Source: Gemmatimonadales bacterium
Lineage (GTDB): Bacteria; Gemmatimonadota; Gemmatimonadetes; Longimicrobiales; Gaopeijiaceae
Direction: 5' to 3'
Assembly (NCBI GenBank): GCA_007692665.1
Contig: REBP01000109.1
Span: 36,135 to 100,134 of the forward strand
DNA: 64,000 bases
In this document: positions 52,041-60,690 of the stretch, piece by piece
Numbering within the stretch: position 1 is the first letter of the stretch
Layout of the letters: every line of letters begins with the position of its first letter
Position numbers and translations under genes: made by a program
Notes under the pieces: generated by a model
Seen by the model: the letters and a program-made list of their open reading frames with translations, nothing else
The model's database searches: none
Told to the model about the DNA's origin: nothing

Positions 52041-53013
52041 CAACGGATTCCTTCTGCCAGGCGGAGATCTCCTCACCGGGGAGTTGCCGGGTCTGGCTCC
52101 GCCGCAGGGCTCCCGCCGCCCGACCCACGAGCTGGGAGGGTCTCATGGCCGCAGGGGCGTGGGTGGGAGGCGCGAAATAGCCGGCCCGCATTTCGACCGC
52201 GGTTTCTCCCTCGCCGGCGGGGATGCTGAGACCCTGCATTTCCGAGAGCATGCGCCGGCTGAGCTTGATCGCCCCTTCCTCGTCCGTGGAGGGGGCCACC
52301 ACGATGAACTCGTTCGGATTCAGGCGGCCGATCACGTCGGACCTTCTCCCCATGCGGCGGAAGATTCGCTCGAGGCCCGCTTCCAGTTCCGGGGAGGTTC
52401 GGAGCATCTCGTCGGTGATGGCGGGGTCCGCCGACCCGCCGGCAGGCAGCGAGGGCCCGAACACGACGCACGCCAGGGCCCGCTGGAAACGGTTGGCCTC
52501 CGCCGTCTCCTCCTCGGCTCGCCGAAGGAGGCCGTTGAGGTTGTAGAAGCCGCTCATCCCGTCGAGCATACGCTCATCGCGGGCCACATCGGAAAGTGAC
52601 TTCGCATCCACGAACCGGGCGATCTTGAGCCGGAACTCCTCCGCCTTCGCCGGAAGCCGGATGGTGTCCCAGGCCCCGGCGCGAAGGTTCTTCATGTGGG
52701 CGGTCTCGTCGATGAGTTCCGACGAGGTGACGAGGATCGGCGTTGCAGGGTTGAAGGAAGGGTGCGCCCTCAGCAGCGAGATGATCTCGGGAGCCGAGAG
52801 GTCCGGGAGCGCGTCACTCACCAGCACCAGGTCGGGTCCGAGGGAACTCACATGTTCGAGGAGTTCGTCGGAACTGCGCGCCTGGAGGACCTCGAAGCCG
52901 TCGGGCTCGAGGACCGTGACCAGCGCTCGGAACGTCCACTCGTTCGGTTCCCCAAGCACGGCGAAATGCCGGTTGGGGACACGAGGCAGTTCCCAGGGTT
53001 TCTGGTGGGGCAT
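51997..53013 (-). CDS. Pseudo-receiver plus degenerate GGDEF protein
   Basis: A 338-residue soluble protein starting at MPHQKPWELP. Residues 16-130 fold like a receiver, but the acceptor position before ALP is Ser66 with Asp67 shifted by one (LVLVSDALPD). Residues 145-300 resemble a GGDEF domain (LDGMSGFYNLNGLLRRAEEE in part) but the signature is LNPNEF, lacking both Gly, so diguanylate cyclase activity is not expected. It could bind c-di-GMP or GTP or act as a scaffold. It precedes and overlaps the aminotransferase gene. Confidence 0.7.
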   Translation of the reverse strand: MPHQKPWELPRVPNRHFAVLGEPNEWTFRALVTVLEPDGFEVLQARSSDELLEHVSSLGPDLVLVSDALPDLSAPEIISLLRAHPSFNPATPILVTSSELIDETAHMKNLRAGAWDTIRLPAKAEEFRLKIARFVDAKSLSDVARDERMLDGMSGFYNLNGLLRRAEEETAEANRFQRALACVVFGPSLPAGGSADPAITDEMLRTSPELEAGLERIFRRMGRRSDVIGRLNPNEFIVVAPSTDEEGAIKLSRRMLSEMQGLSIPAGEGETAVEMRAGYFAPPTHAPAAMRPSQLVGRAAGALRRSQTRQLPGEEISAWQKESVDVEWEWGADPGAGV

Positions 53014-53356
53014 TCCGTTGGATCCCGGCGCGTCTGAAGTGGTAATGTGAGCCGGAGCCGTGGAGCGTCGGCGTCGGGTCGGGGTGAGCGGCCAGCGTTT
53101 CGCATGAGGTGTGGCGACCTGAGGCGGACGTGGTAACGCCGCCACAGTTCTGTGGCACTTGTCCGCACCCCGGGCAGTGCGGTGGGGCGAGACCCTGTGC
53201 TGCAAAGTCGCGGGACTCGTTGCCGCAGCATGCGTTCCGGTGGTGGCACGGCCAGTATCGCTGTTTGTTGCCACGCATTTATTCGCAAGATTGGAGCCAT
53301 CCGCCACGAGCGAACCTCGCCAGGCGATACTTGCAAGCAGAAAAAGGGATTCATCC
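53014..53356. other. Divergent intergenic region with strong palindromes
   Basis: About 340 bases without a supported gene. It contains GCCACAG-TT-CTGTGGC (53141-53156) and CCGCAC/GTGCGG (53163-53168 with 53177-53182). These could be operators for either the minus-strand pseudo-receiver gene or the plus-strand nrf region. No riboswitch class was recognised. Confidence 0.5.
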
Positions 53357-53485
53357 GTGATCGATTCCTCGTTTTCCCTCGCGGCACTGAAGGCGGGCCT
53401 GACCCTCCTGGTGATTGCAGTGGTCTTCGGCTTCCTCGTCCGGGATGCGCTGCGGAACCGTCCGGACCGGCGACCTCCGGACTGA
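53357..53485 (+). CDS. Possible 42-residue single-pass membrane protein
   Basis: A short frame starting with GTG at 53357, preceded about ten bases upstream by AAAAAGGGA. It encodes one hydrophobic helix (AALKAGLTLLVIAVVFGFLV) and a basic tail (RDALRNRPDRRPPD). The position about 130 bases before nrfH would suit a small accessory membrane protein. There is no homologue known to me, and the frame continues upstream, so the call is tentative. Confidence 0.4.
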   Translation: MIDSSFSLAALKAGLTLLVIAVVFGFLVRDALRNRPDRRPPD

Positions 53486-53616
53486 CGGGGGGGCGATTTG
53501 CACGGCGGCTTCCTCGGGATTAGAGTAGGGGACATGCGGTCGTGAAACGTCCCGATATCGCTATCTGAGCGTTTCGGGCGTTCCGAGAGGTGAGGCGGAA
53601 GGGTGGAGGTACCCCG

Positions 53617-54087
53617 ATGACATGGAGAACCGGAGAGGTCTCGGTCCTGACCCTGCTTGCGGTTGCAGCGGTGGGTCTGGCCCTGGGAATGGGCGGGCTC
53701 TCGTTTCACTACGGCGAGGGCACGGCCTACCTCTCGGATGATCCGGCGGCCTGCGTAAACTGCCACATCATGCAGGAGCAATTCGACTCCTGGGTGAAGA
53801 GTTCCCATCACATCGCGGCCACCTGCAACTCCTGTCACCTCCCCGAGGGACCCATTCACAAATGGGTCTCCAAGGCCGACAACGGGTTCTTCCACTCGTG
53901 GGCCTTCACCTTCCGGAATCATCCCGATCCGATCCGCATCAAGCCGAGGAACCGGAACATCGTGCACGCGAATTGCGTGTCCTGTCATGCCGACCTCGTG
54001 CACGAGGTCCTCCCCGACCAGCTCGACGGTCGGGGTGCAACCTGTCTTCACTGCCACAAGGATGTCGGACATGCTGCCTGGCGATAG
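53617..54087 (+). CDS. nrfH: NrfH: tetrahaem membrane quinol dehydrogenase subunit of nitrite reductase
   Basis: A 156-residue NapC/NrfH cytochrome with one N-terminal membrane helix (about 8-30). GGAGGT lies six bases before the ATG at 53617. Four haem sites are seen: CVNCH (46-50), CNSCH (70-74), CVSCH (120-124) and CLHCH (143-147). Haem 1 is in the NrfH-specific CxxCHxM form (CVNCHIM), where the Met is an unusual ligand. It should oxidise menaquinol and pass electrons to NrfA on the periplasmic side. Its end overlaps nrfA. A GAAACG/CGTTTC pair (53544-53575) upstream may be regulatory. Confidence 0.94.
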   Translation: MTWRTGEVSVLTLLAVAAVGLALGMGGLSFHYGEGTAYLSDDPAACVNCHIMQEQFDSWVKSSHHIAATCNSCHLPEGPIHKWVSKADNGFFHSWAFTFRNHPDPIRIKPRNRNIVHANCVSCHADLVHEVLPDQLDGRGATCLHCHKDVGHAAWR

Positions 54088-55624
54088 AGCGAGCTTCCTT
54101 CCCGCCGGCCGGCGGGGTGTCTCGAACACCACACTCCTCGCCTCCGTCTTCCTGGGCGGGGTGCTGGTGGCCGTGGTCGTGGGCGCCCTCCTCGTCACCA
54201 TCGGCGAGCGGAAGGGAGAGGGCCGCCAGCCCTACGACCTCCTGGTCCCCGTGGACGACCAGACCACCGATCCCGCGGTCTGGGGGATCAACTGGCCCAG
54301 CCAGTACGAGAGCTACCTGCGCACCACCGACTGGGAGCGCACGCGGTACGGCGGGAGCGACGCGATCCCGGTGCAGAAGCTGAACACCTACCCCTGGCTC
54401 CGCGCCATGTGGTCGGGCTATGCCTTCTCCATCGACTACCGGGAGTCCCGCGGGCACGCCTTCACCCTCCACGACCAGGACCACACGCAGCGGGTGCTCC
54501 AGCGGGAGCAGCCGGGCGCCTGCCTGCACTGCCATGCCGCCGTCATTCCGCTGTACGAGTACGTGGGACGGGGCGACATCATGGCCGGCTTCGTGGAAGT
54601 GTCGGGCATGTCGTGGGAGGAAGCCCGCTTCATGATGGACGACCACGGCGATCCGCTCGTGGAGCACCCGGTGAGCTGCATGGACTGCCACACGCCGGAG
54701 ACCATGGAACTCCGGATCACCCGCCCGGCCTTCAAGGTGGGGATCGCCGCCCTCAAGGCCCACGAGGGGCAGGCGAACTACGACGTGAACCGGGATGCTT
54801 CCCGCCAGGAGATGCGCTCCTTCGTCTGTGCCCAGTGCCACGTCGAGTACTACTTCGACCCCGACAACAACCGGGCCGTCACCTACCCGTGGTCCATGGG
54901 AATTCGGGTCGAGGAGCAGGAGGCCTACTACGACGCCATCGGCTTCAGCGACTGGACCCACGGGGCCACCGGGGGCGGCATGATCAAGGCCCAGCACCCC
55001 GAGTTCGAGCTCTGGAGCCAGGGTACCCACGCCGCCGCCGGCGTCGCCTGTGCCGACTGCCACATGCCGTACCAGCGGGAAGGGGCGCGAAAGGTCTCGG
55101 ACCACCATGTCCGGAGCCCCATGCTGAACGTGAACCGCTCCTGCCAGACCTGTCACAGCATTGCCGAAGGGGAGCTGATGAACCGGGTGGCCGCGATCCA
55201 GGACCGCACCACGGCCCTGGTCGATCGCTCGGCAGCTGCCGTCACCGACCTCATCACCGTCCTCGCCGCCGCCCGTGCCCTGGGCGCCGACGACGAGGCC
55301 CTCGCCGAGGCAATCCAGATGCAGCGCAGCGCCCAGTGGCGCCTGGACTGGATCTTCTCCGAGGGGTCCCGGGGCTTCCACGCTCCCCAGGAATCCGCCC
55401 GGATCCTGGGCGAGGCCATCGACTTTGCCCGCCAGGGAGAGCGGATGGTCGTGGAGCGCTACGCCGGGCGCCTGGACCGGGCCGCCGTGGACATCATGCC
55501 GCCGGAAGGGGTGACGCCGGACGAGCTGGCGCCCACCCGCACCGGCCCCACCGTGCCCGGCAGCCCTGGACCGGATCGCCCCGGCCCCGATCGCCCCGGG
55601 CCCACGGTGCCGAACGGGAACTGA
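54071..55624 (+). CDS. nrfA: NrfA: ammonia-forming cytochrome c nitrite reductase
   Basis: A 517-residue pentahaem enzyme reducing nitrite to ammonia with six electrons. Five sites are present: CLHCH (151-155), CMDCH, CAQCH, CADCH and CQTCH. The first is the catalytic haem; it is CxxCH rather than the CxxCK of enterobacterial NrfA. The catalytic Tyr in CHVEYYF and His in KAQHPE are conserved. An N-terminal hydrophobic segment (22-44) acts as an uncleaved anchor or signal. The start at 54071 is preferred because AAGGA stands eight bases upstream; ATG 54062 is an alternative. The C-terminal tail has 15-bp repeats coding PDRPG units. It overlaps nrfH. Confidence 0.95.
   Translation: MLPGDRASFLPAGRRGVSNTTLLASVFLGGVLVAVVVGALLVTIGERKGEGRQPYDLLVPVDDQTTDPAVWGINWPSQYESYLRTTDWERTRYGGSDAIPVQKLNTYPWLRAMWSGYAFSIDYRESRGHAFTLHDQDHTQRVLQREQPGACLHCHAAVIPLYEYVGRGDIMAGFVEVSGMSWEEARFMMDDHGDPLVEHPVSCMDCHTPETMELRITRPAFKVGIAALKAHEGQANYDVNRDASRQEMRSFVCAQCHVEYYFDPDNNRAVTYPWSMGIRVEEQEAYYDAIGFSDWTHGATGGGMIKAQHPEFELWSQGTHAAAGVACADCHMPYQREGARKVSDHHVRSPMLNVNRSCQTCHSIAEGELMNRVAAIQDRTTALVDRSAAAVTDLITVLAAARALGADDEALAEAIQMQRSAQWRLDWIFSEGSRGFHAPQESARILGEAIDFARQGERMVVERYAGRLDRAAVDIMPPEGVTPDELAPTRTGPTVPGSPGPDRPGPDRPGPTVPNGN
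55571..55600 (+). repeat. 15-bp in-frame repeat in the nrfA tail
   Basis: Two near-identical 15-bp copies (55571-55585, 55586-55600) encode DRPGP units in the Pro-rich C-terminus. Confidence 0.75.
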
Positions 55625-55635
55625 CGGCCCGTTCG
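55611..55635 (+). terminator. Hairpin overlapping the nrfA stop
   Basis: CGAACGGG (55611-55618) pairs with CCCGTTCG (55628-55635), and the nrfA stop lies in the loop. It stands between convergent nrfA and the MscS gene. Moderate strength, no T-run. Confidence 0.45.
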
Positions 55636-55696
55636 CCGGGGCCCGGGAGGCGGTGATCCCGCGCGGGCACGCGGCTGAACCGGTTGCATCCCCCGA

Positions 55697-56554
55697 TCAG
55701 GCCGCGTCTCCCGGCACCGGCATCGGCACCTGGTGCAGGTGCACGTCCCGCTGCGGGTAGGGGATGTTGCAGCCTGCCGCCTCGAGCTCCTCCTTGAGGG
55801 CGCGGAGGAGGTCCCACCTCAGGGCCCAGTAGTCGGTGGCCGCACACCAGGGGCGCACGATGAAGTCCACCGAGGAGTCGCCCAGCTCCGCCACCTGGAC
55901 GTTGGGGGCCGGATCCTCGAGGACCCGGCTGTCGGAGGTCAGGACCCGGAGCATGGTCTCCTTCGCCACCTGGAGGTTGTCGTCGTATCCCACCCCGATG
56001 ACCAGGTCGATGCGCCGGGTCGGGTTCGCCGAGTAGTTCCGGATCGTCTGCCCGTAGACCTGCGAGTTCGGAACGACAACCCGGATGTTGTCGCCGGTGT
56101 GGAGGATCGTGCTGAAGATGCTGATCTCCTTCACGGTGCCCGCGGTGCCGCCGATCTCCACCCAGTGCCCCACGCTGAACGGGCGGAAGAGGAGGAGCAT
56201 GACCCCGGCCGCGAAGTTGGACAGCGTCCCCTGGAGTGCCAGGCCGATGGCAAGGCCGGCGGCGCCCAATACGACGACGAACTGGGCGATGGGCACCCCG
56301 AGCACTCCCACCACCGCGATGAGGACGAAGGCGATCAGCCCCGCGTACAGGAGCTTGGCCACGAAGGGGACCAGCGTCGGGTCCACGTTGGCCCTGCCCA
56401 GGTGGTTCTGCACGAGGTTTCGCACACGCTTCGAAATCCAGACGCCCACGACCAGGAGAACCACGCCACCGACGATCTTGAGCCCGAACTCCGTGATGAA
56501 GGCGGTAAGGGTGGCGAGAGCAGTGTCCAGCGAGAGGTTCGAGGTGTCATCCAT
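55697..56554 (-). CDS. MscS-family mechanosensitive channel, short form
   Basis: A 285-residue inner-membrane channel close in length to E. coli MscS. It has three membrane helices; the pore helix AAGLAIGLALQGTLSNFAAGVMLL carries the Gly-Ala pattern and the characteristic LQGTLSN bend. The cytoplasmic part has PFSVGHWVEIGGTAGTV, IFSTILHTGDNIRVVVPNSQVYG in part, and a C-terminal alpha/beta region. It protects against hypo-osmotic lysis. It is much closer to the classical MscS than the BON-MscS at 46382-47869. It is probably monocistronic. Confidence 0.94.
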   Translation of the reverse strand: MDDTSNLSLDTALATLTAFITEFGLKIVGGVVLLVVGVWISKRVRNLVQNHLGRANVDPTLVPFVAKLLYAGLIAFVLIAVVGVLGVPIAQFVVVLGAAGLAIGLALQGTLSNFAAGVMLLLFRPFSVGHWVEIGGTAGTVKEISIFSTILHTGDNIRVVVPNSQVYGQTIRNYSANPTRRIDLVIGVGYDDNLQVAKETMLRVLTSDSRVLEDPAPNVQVAELGDSSVDFIVRPWCAATDYWALRWDLLRALKEELEAAGCNIPYPQRDVHLHQVPMPVPGDAA

Positions 56555-56773
56555 GGATCGGCAGACTCCGGGTACGTGAAACGGATGTGAATCAGGTCAG
56601 GGCACAGCCCCCCGGGACCCCGTTCGACGGCCCGGGTTCCAACCGTCGCGTGCGGGCTGGTGCCCCGCGTCCACGGGTGGCGGTTCGGCCCGAAAACTGT
56701 GACTTTGAGCCAGGTGGTCCGTCGGGCGCGGACCGGGGGAAACGCGAGGAAACCTGGCCAGAGTGAGGGCGGA

Positions 56774-58435
56774 GTGACGGCAGATCAAGGCAGGAGCGAC
56801 GGCGGCGGCGGCAGCAACGGGGGCGGCAACACCGGCAGAAGCGCGGTCGGCGTGTACGGGTGGGGCATCGTGGCGCCCCGATCGCCCGACATCGAGACCT
56901 TCGCCCGCAACCTGGCCGGGGCCGAGAGCTGGCTCACCCCCTTCAACGGTTTCGGTCCGGACAACTTCCTGGTGGGTGAGCCCACGTTCGACTTCGAGCG
57001 CTACCGGGCGTGGATCGAGGCACGCTTTCCGGCCAACCGCTTTTCGCAGCTCACCGGCAAGATGGACCCCACGACGCTCTACGCGGTGGGGGCATTCCTG
57101 CAGTCGCTGGAGCAGAACGAGGGAATGGAGGCGCTCCTCCGGGAGCTGGGGACCGAAGCTCACGTGTACGTGGGAACCGGCCTGGGGGCCCTCCCCACCC
57201 TCCACGACGCCTCGCTGGCCCTGGCGAGGGCCCAGCGGAGCTGGGACCGATTCTGGACCGACCCGGCGCGGAATCCGGCGCACGCCCGCTACCTGGAGGC
57301 GCCCGAAGAGGCTCGGGCCGACGATCCCTCCATGCCCACCGACCCGGCGGGCCTCGAGGATGCCGACGACGCCGCCGACGCCCGCGTGGCCTGGTACGCC
57401 TGGTGGGCCGCCCGATCCGAAGGACTCCGGGAGTTCCTGACGGAGCTGGGCGCCATCGAGGGGATCTCCATCGGGGGGAAGGTGGAGGGCGGAAAGATCG
57501 CCGTCATCCGGGGGAAGGAGCGGAGCAAGGCCCGCCTCATCGAACGGTGGGGGGCGCCCACGCCGCCCTGGAGTTCGGTCTCGGCCAACGTCCTCTGGAA
57601 CATCCAGAACACGCCGGCCTCGCAGATCTCCATGCTGGGCCACATCACCGGGCTCGCCTACGCCCCGGTGGCGGCCTGCTCGACCTTCGGGGTCTGCCTG
57701 AAGCTGGCGCTGGACGCGATCCACAGGGGCGAGGCGAAGGTGGTCGTCGTGGGCGCCACGGATCCGCCCCCTCACCCGCTGAGCGTGGGTGCGTTCTACA
57801 GTGCCCGCGTCCTCTCTGCCGACGGGGGCACGTCCAAGCCCCTCACCGGACTGCGCGGGACGCACGTGGCGGGGGGCTCGGTGGTCTGGATTGTCGGGGA
57901 CCGGGACTTCATGGAGTCCCGGGGAATGCGCCCCCTCGGCATGGAGCCGGTGGCCGTCGGCGTCTCGTCCGATGCGGACCACATCATCACCCCCTCCAAG
58001 GAGGGTCCGGGCGAGGCGATCCGCATGGCGCTCTCCCAGGCGGGGGTCGACGCCGCGGAGCTGGGCAGCTGGGACCTGCACGCCACGGCCACGCCCGGCG
58101 ACTTCATGGAGGTGGACACGCTCCGGGACCTCGTTCCGGACCAGGTCCTCGTGACGGCCCGGAAGGGGACCTTCGGCCACGGCATGAGTGCCGGAGGGGG
58201 GTGGGAGCTCACGGCCCAGTACCTGGGCATGGAACGGGGGGTTCTCTTCCCCACGCCCCTGACGCCCGGAGAGCTGAACACCGAGATTGCCGAGATCCAT
58301 GGATCGTGGGTATTCGGCGACACGTGTCCGGCCCCCCGGGCGCCCATGGGGAAGCTGAGCATGGGCGTGGGCGGCGTGAACGCCTGCATCGTGTCCCGCC
58401 CGCTGGACGTCCCGGGGGAAAGCCAGTCCGGGTAA
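56774..58435 (+). CDS. Atypical beta-ketoacyl synthase-family protein
   Basis: A 553-residue thiolase-fold condensing enzyme, longer than FabF/FabB (about 410). Start: GTG at 56774 behind GAGGGCGG; a GTG at 56660 is also open. The front is Gly/Ser/Asn-rich. Catalytic Cys302 lies in AACSTFG, His in the HATATPGDF motif, and the second Lys/His set in KGTFGHGMSAGG, so the active site is complete. An insertion of about 100 residues rich in Trp, Ala and acidic residues (WDRFWTDPARN to AARSEGLREFL) lies between VYVGTGLGAL and the Cys motif. There is no adjacent acyl carrier protein or reductase. It could act in lipid or polyketide synthesis; the substrate is unknown. Confidence 0.8.
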   Translation: MTADQGRSDGGGGSNGGGNTGRSAVGVYGWGIVAPRSPDIETFARNLAGAESWLTPFNGFGPDNFLVGEPTFDFERYRAWIEARFPANRFSQLTGKMDPTTLYAVGAFLQSLEQNEGMEALLRELGTEAHVYVGTGLGALPTLHDASLALARAQRSWDRFWTDPARNPAHARYLEAPEEARADDPSMPTDPAGLEDADDAADARVAWYAWWAARSEGLREFLTELGAIEGISIGGKVEGGKIAVIRGKERSKARLIERWGAPTPPWSSVSANVLWNIQNTPASQISMLGHITGLAYAPVAACSTFGVCLKLALDAIHRGEAKVVVVGATDPPPHPLSVGAFYSARVLSADGGTSKPLTGLRGTHVAGGSVVWIVGDRDFMESRGMRPLGMEPVAVGVSSDADHIITPSKEGPGEAIRMALSQAGVDAAELGSWDLHATATPGDFMEVDTLRDLVPDQVLVTARKGTFGHGMSAGGGWELTAQYLGMERGVLFPTPLTPGELNTEIAEIHGSWVFGDTCPAPRAPMGKLSMGVGGVNACIVSRPLDVPGESQSG

Positions 58436-58461
58436 CGAGGCCGGCAGCCCCGTTACCCGGA
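58427..58461. terminator. Bidirectional terminator overlapping the ketoacyl synthase stop
   Basis: A perfect 11-bp inverted repeat, TCCGGGTAACG (58427-58437) and CGTTACCCGGA (58451-58461), with a 13-base loop. The stop codon lies within the left arm. It stands between two convergent genes and may serve both. Confidence 0.65.
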
Positions 58462-58500
58462 TTCGTCCAGATGCACCCCCCGGCTTGATGCAGCCCCGGG

Positions 58501-60690
58501 CTACCGGATGAAGAGCATTTCCCGGTAGCTGGGGAAGGGCCGGAGATCCTCGGGGATGATCCGCTCCATGCGGTCCGCGATCTCCCGTACCCGCGTCATG
58601 GCCGGAAGGATGTTCTCCTTCATGTGCACGGCCTTGGAGCTGTACTCGTCGCCTCCGAGTTCGGCGTTCTGCTCCTGGAGTTCGCGGATGGCCGCGTCCA
58701 TGTCGTCCACCAGCTCCCCCAGTTCCTTCGCGATGCGGTTCGGCGCCCCGACCTTGATGCCCGCTTCCCGGACCCGCGCGCCGGCCTCGAGGAGATCGTT
58801 CAGGTACCGGATCGCCGCCGGGAGGACCATGGTCGCGGCCATGTCGGCGGAGGTTTCACCCTCGATGTTGATGGCGTGGAAGTACTGCCCCAGCGCGATC
58901 TCGTAGCGGGATTCCAGCTCCCGCTGCGAGAGAACCTGGTAGCGCTCGAAGAGACGGGCGTTCTTCTCCCGGACGAGGTGCGGCAGGGCGTCCAGCGTGG
59001 CCGGCAGGTTCAGGAGCCCTCGCTCGGCCGCCTCGTCCTGCCAGTTGTCGGAGTATCCGTCGCCGTTGAAGATGATGTGCCGGATCCCGGGTACCACGTT
59101 GGCCAGCACCTTGCCCAGCGCGTCGGAGAGCGAGGTGTCTCCCTCCATCTCGCGCTCGAGCTTCGTCGCCAGCTCGTCCACCGCCTCGGCCACGATGGTG
59201 TTCACGATGGTGGCGGCAAACGAGATCGACTGCGACGCCCCCAGCGCCCGGAACTCGAACTTGTTTCCGGTGAAGGCGAAGGGGCTCGTGCGGTTCCGGT
59301 CCCCGGCATGCTTCGGCAGCTTCGGCAGCACCTGCACACCCAGTCCCAGGATCCCGCCCTGCTTCGAGCTCTTCGCCGTGCCCAGCTCGGCAATCTGGTC
59401 GAAGATGTCGGTGAGCTGGTCCCCCAGGAAGACCGAGAAGATCGCGGGCGGCGCCTCGTTCGCCCCCAGCCGGTGGTCGTTTCCGGCATAGGCCACGGTC
59501 GCCCGGAGGAGGTCCTGGTGGCGCTCCACCGCCGCCAGCACCGCCGTGCAGAAGAAGAGGAACTTCATGTTGTCGTGGGGCGTGTCGCCAGGTTCGAGGA
59601 GATTCGCATCCTCGGTGGCCATGGACCAGTTCAGGTGCTTCCCGCTCCCGTTCATGCCGGCGAAGGGCTTCTCGTGCATCAGGCACACGAGGCCGAACTT
59701 CCGGGCCACCCGGCGCAGCGTGGACATGGTGATCTGCTGGTGGTCGGCGGCGACGTTCGCCTCCTCGTACACCGGCGCCATCTCGAACTGCCCCGGCGCC
59801 ACCTCGTTGTGCCGGGTCTTGATGGGGACGCCCAGGCGGTAGAGCTCCTCCTCCACCTCCTGCATGTACTCGAGCACCCGGTCCGGGATCGATCCGAAGT
59901 AGTGGTCCTCGAGTTCCTGCCCCTTGGGAGGCCGTGCCCCGAAGAGGGTCCGCCCCGTGGTCAGGAGGTCGGCGCGGCGGTAGTAGAACTCCTGGTCCAC
60001 CAGGAAGAACTCCTGCTCCGGCCCGAGGGTGGCCCGGATCCGCGTGGGGTTCACTCCGAAAAGGGCGAGGGCCCGGCGCACCTGCACGCGGAGCGCGTGG
60101 ATCGACCGGAGGAGCGGGATCTTCTGGTCCAGCGCATCCCCGGCCCACGAAGAGTACGCGGTGGGCACGCACAGCGTCGCGCCTCCGGGGCCGTCGATGA
60201 TGAAGGCCGGCGAAGTCGGATCCCACGCCGTGTACCCCCGGGCCTCGAAGGTCGTGCGCAGTCCGCCCGAGGGGAGGGAGGAGGCATCCGGCTCGCCCTG
60301 GATCAGCTCCCGCCCCGTGAACTCCGTGATGGCCTTCCCGCCCTCGGAGGGCGACAGGAAGGAATCATGCTTCTCGGCGGTGAGCCCCGTCAGCGGCTGG
60401 AACCAGTGGGAATAGTGCAGCGCACCCCGGTCCAGTGCCCATTCCTTCATGGCCACGGCCACGGCGTCGGCCACCCCGGGATCCAGCTCGTTCCCGGACT
60501 CGATGGTGGTGAGCAGGCGCTTGTAGGTCTCCTTGGGGAGCCGGGCCTGCATTTCCGTGAGCCCGAACGTGTTCACCCCGAAGAAGCTGGCGGCACCGGC
60601 CCGCTGCTGCCCGCGACCCGCGCCGTCGGTCGGGGTCCAGGCGGTGGCGGCGGATACGGGGTCGAAGCGGGGGATGCTCGTCGTCGACAT
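58501..60690 (-). CDS. glnN: Type III glutamine synthetase
   Basis: A 729-residue enzyme of the long GSIII class that forms glutamine from glutamate, ammonia and ATP. The ATG at 60690 has AAGGAGT six bases upstream. Class signatures are FFGVNTFG near the start, GPEQEFFLVD, KTRHNEVAPGQFEMAP, HEKPFAGMNGSGKHLNWS and RVREIADRMER near the end. It should be dodecameric and cytoplasmic. It follows nrfHA by a few kilobases, so ammonia made by nitrite reduction could be assimilated here; that link is inference. No amtB, glnK or glnR gene is adjacent. It diverges from a DUF234 ATPase gene across 134 bases. Confidence 0.96.
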   Translation of the reverse strand: MSTTSIPRFDPVSAATAWTPTDGAGRGQQRAGAASFFGVNTFGLTEMQARLPKETYKRLLTTIESGNELDPGVADAVAVAMKEWALDRGALHYSHWFQPLTGLTAEKHDSFLSPSEGGKAITEFTGRELIQGEPDASSLPSGGLRTTFEARGYTAWDPTSPAFIIDGPGGATLCVPTAYSSWAGDALDQKIPLLRSIHALRVQVRRALALFGVNPTRIRATLGPEQEFFLVDQEFYYRRADLLTTGRTLFGARPPKGQELEDHYFGSIPDRVLEYMQEVEEELYRLGVPIKTRHNEVAPGQFEMAPVYEEANVAADHQQITMSTLRRVARKFGLVCLMHEKPFAGMNGSGKHLNWSMATEDANLLEPGDTPHDNMKFLFFCTAVLAAVERHQDLLRATVAYAGNDHRLGANEAPPAIFSVFLGDQLTDIFDQIAELGTAKSSKQGGILGLGVQVLPKLPKHAGDRNRTSPFAFTGNKFEFRALGASQSISFAATIVNTIVAEAVDELATKLEREMEGDTSLSDALGKVLANVVPGIRHIIFNGDGYSDNWQDEAAERGLLNLPATLDALPHLVREKNARLFERYQVLSQRELESRYEIALGQYFHAINIEGETSADMAATMVLPAAIRYLNDLLEAGARVREAGIKVGAPNRIAKELGELVDDMDAAIRELQEQNAELGGDEYSSKAVHMKENILPAMTRVREIADRMERIIPEDLRPFPSYREMLFIR

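Noticed and set aside
53014-53356. Cobalamin or other known riboswitch
   Set aside because: Palindromes are present, but no conserved riboswitch core could be recognised, and the downstream genes are not typical targets.
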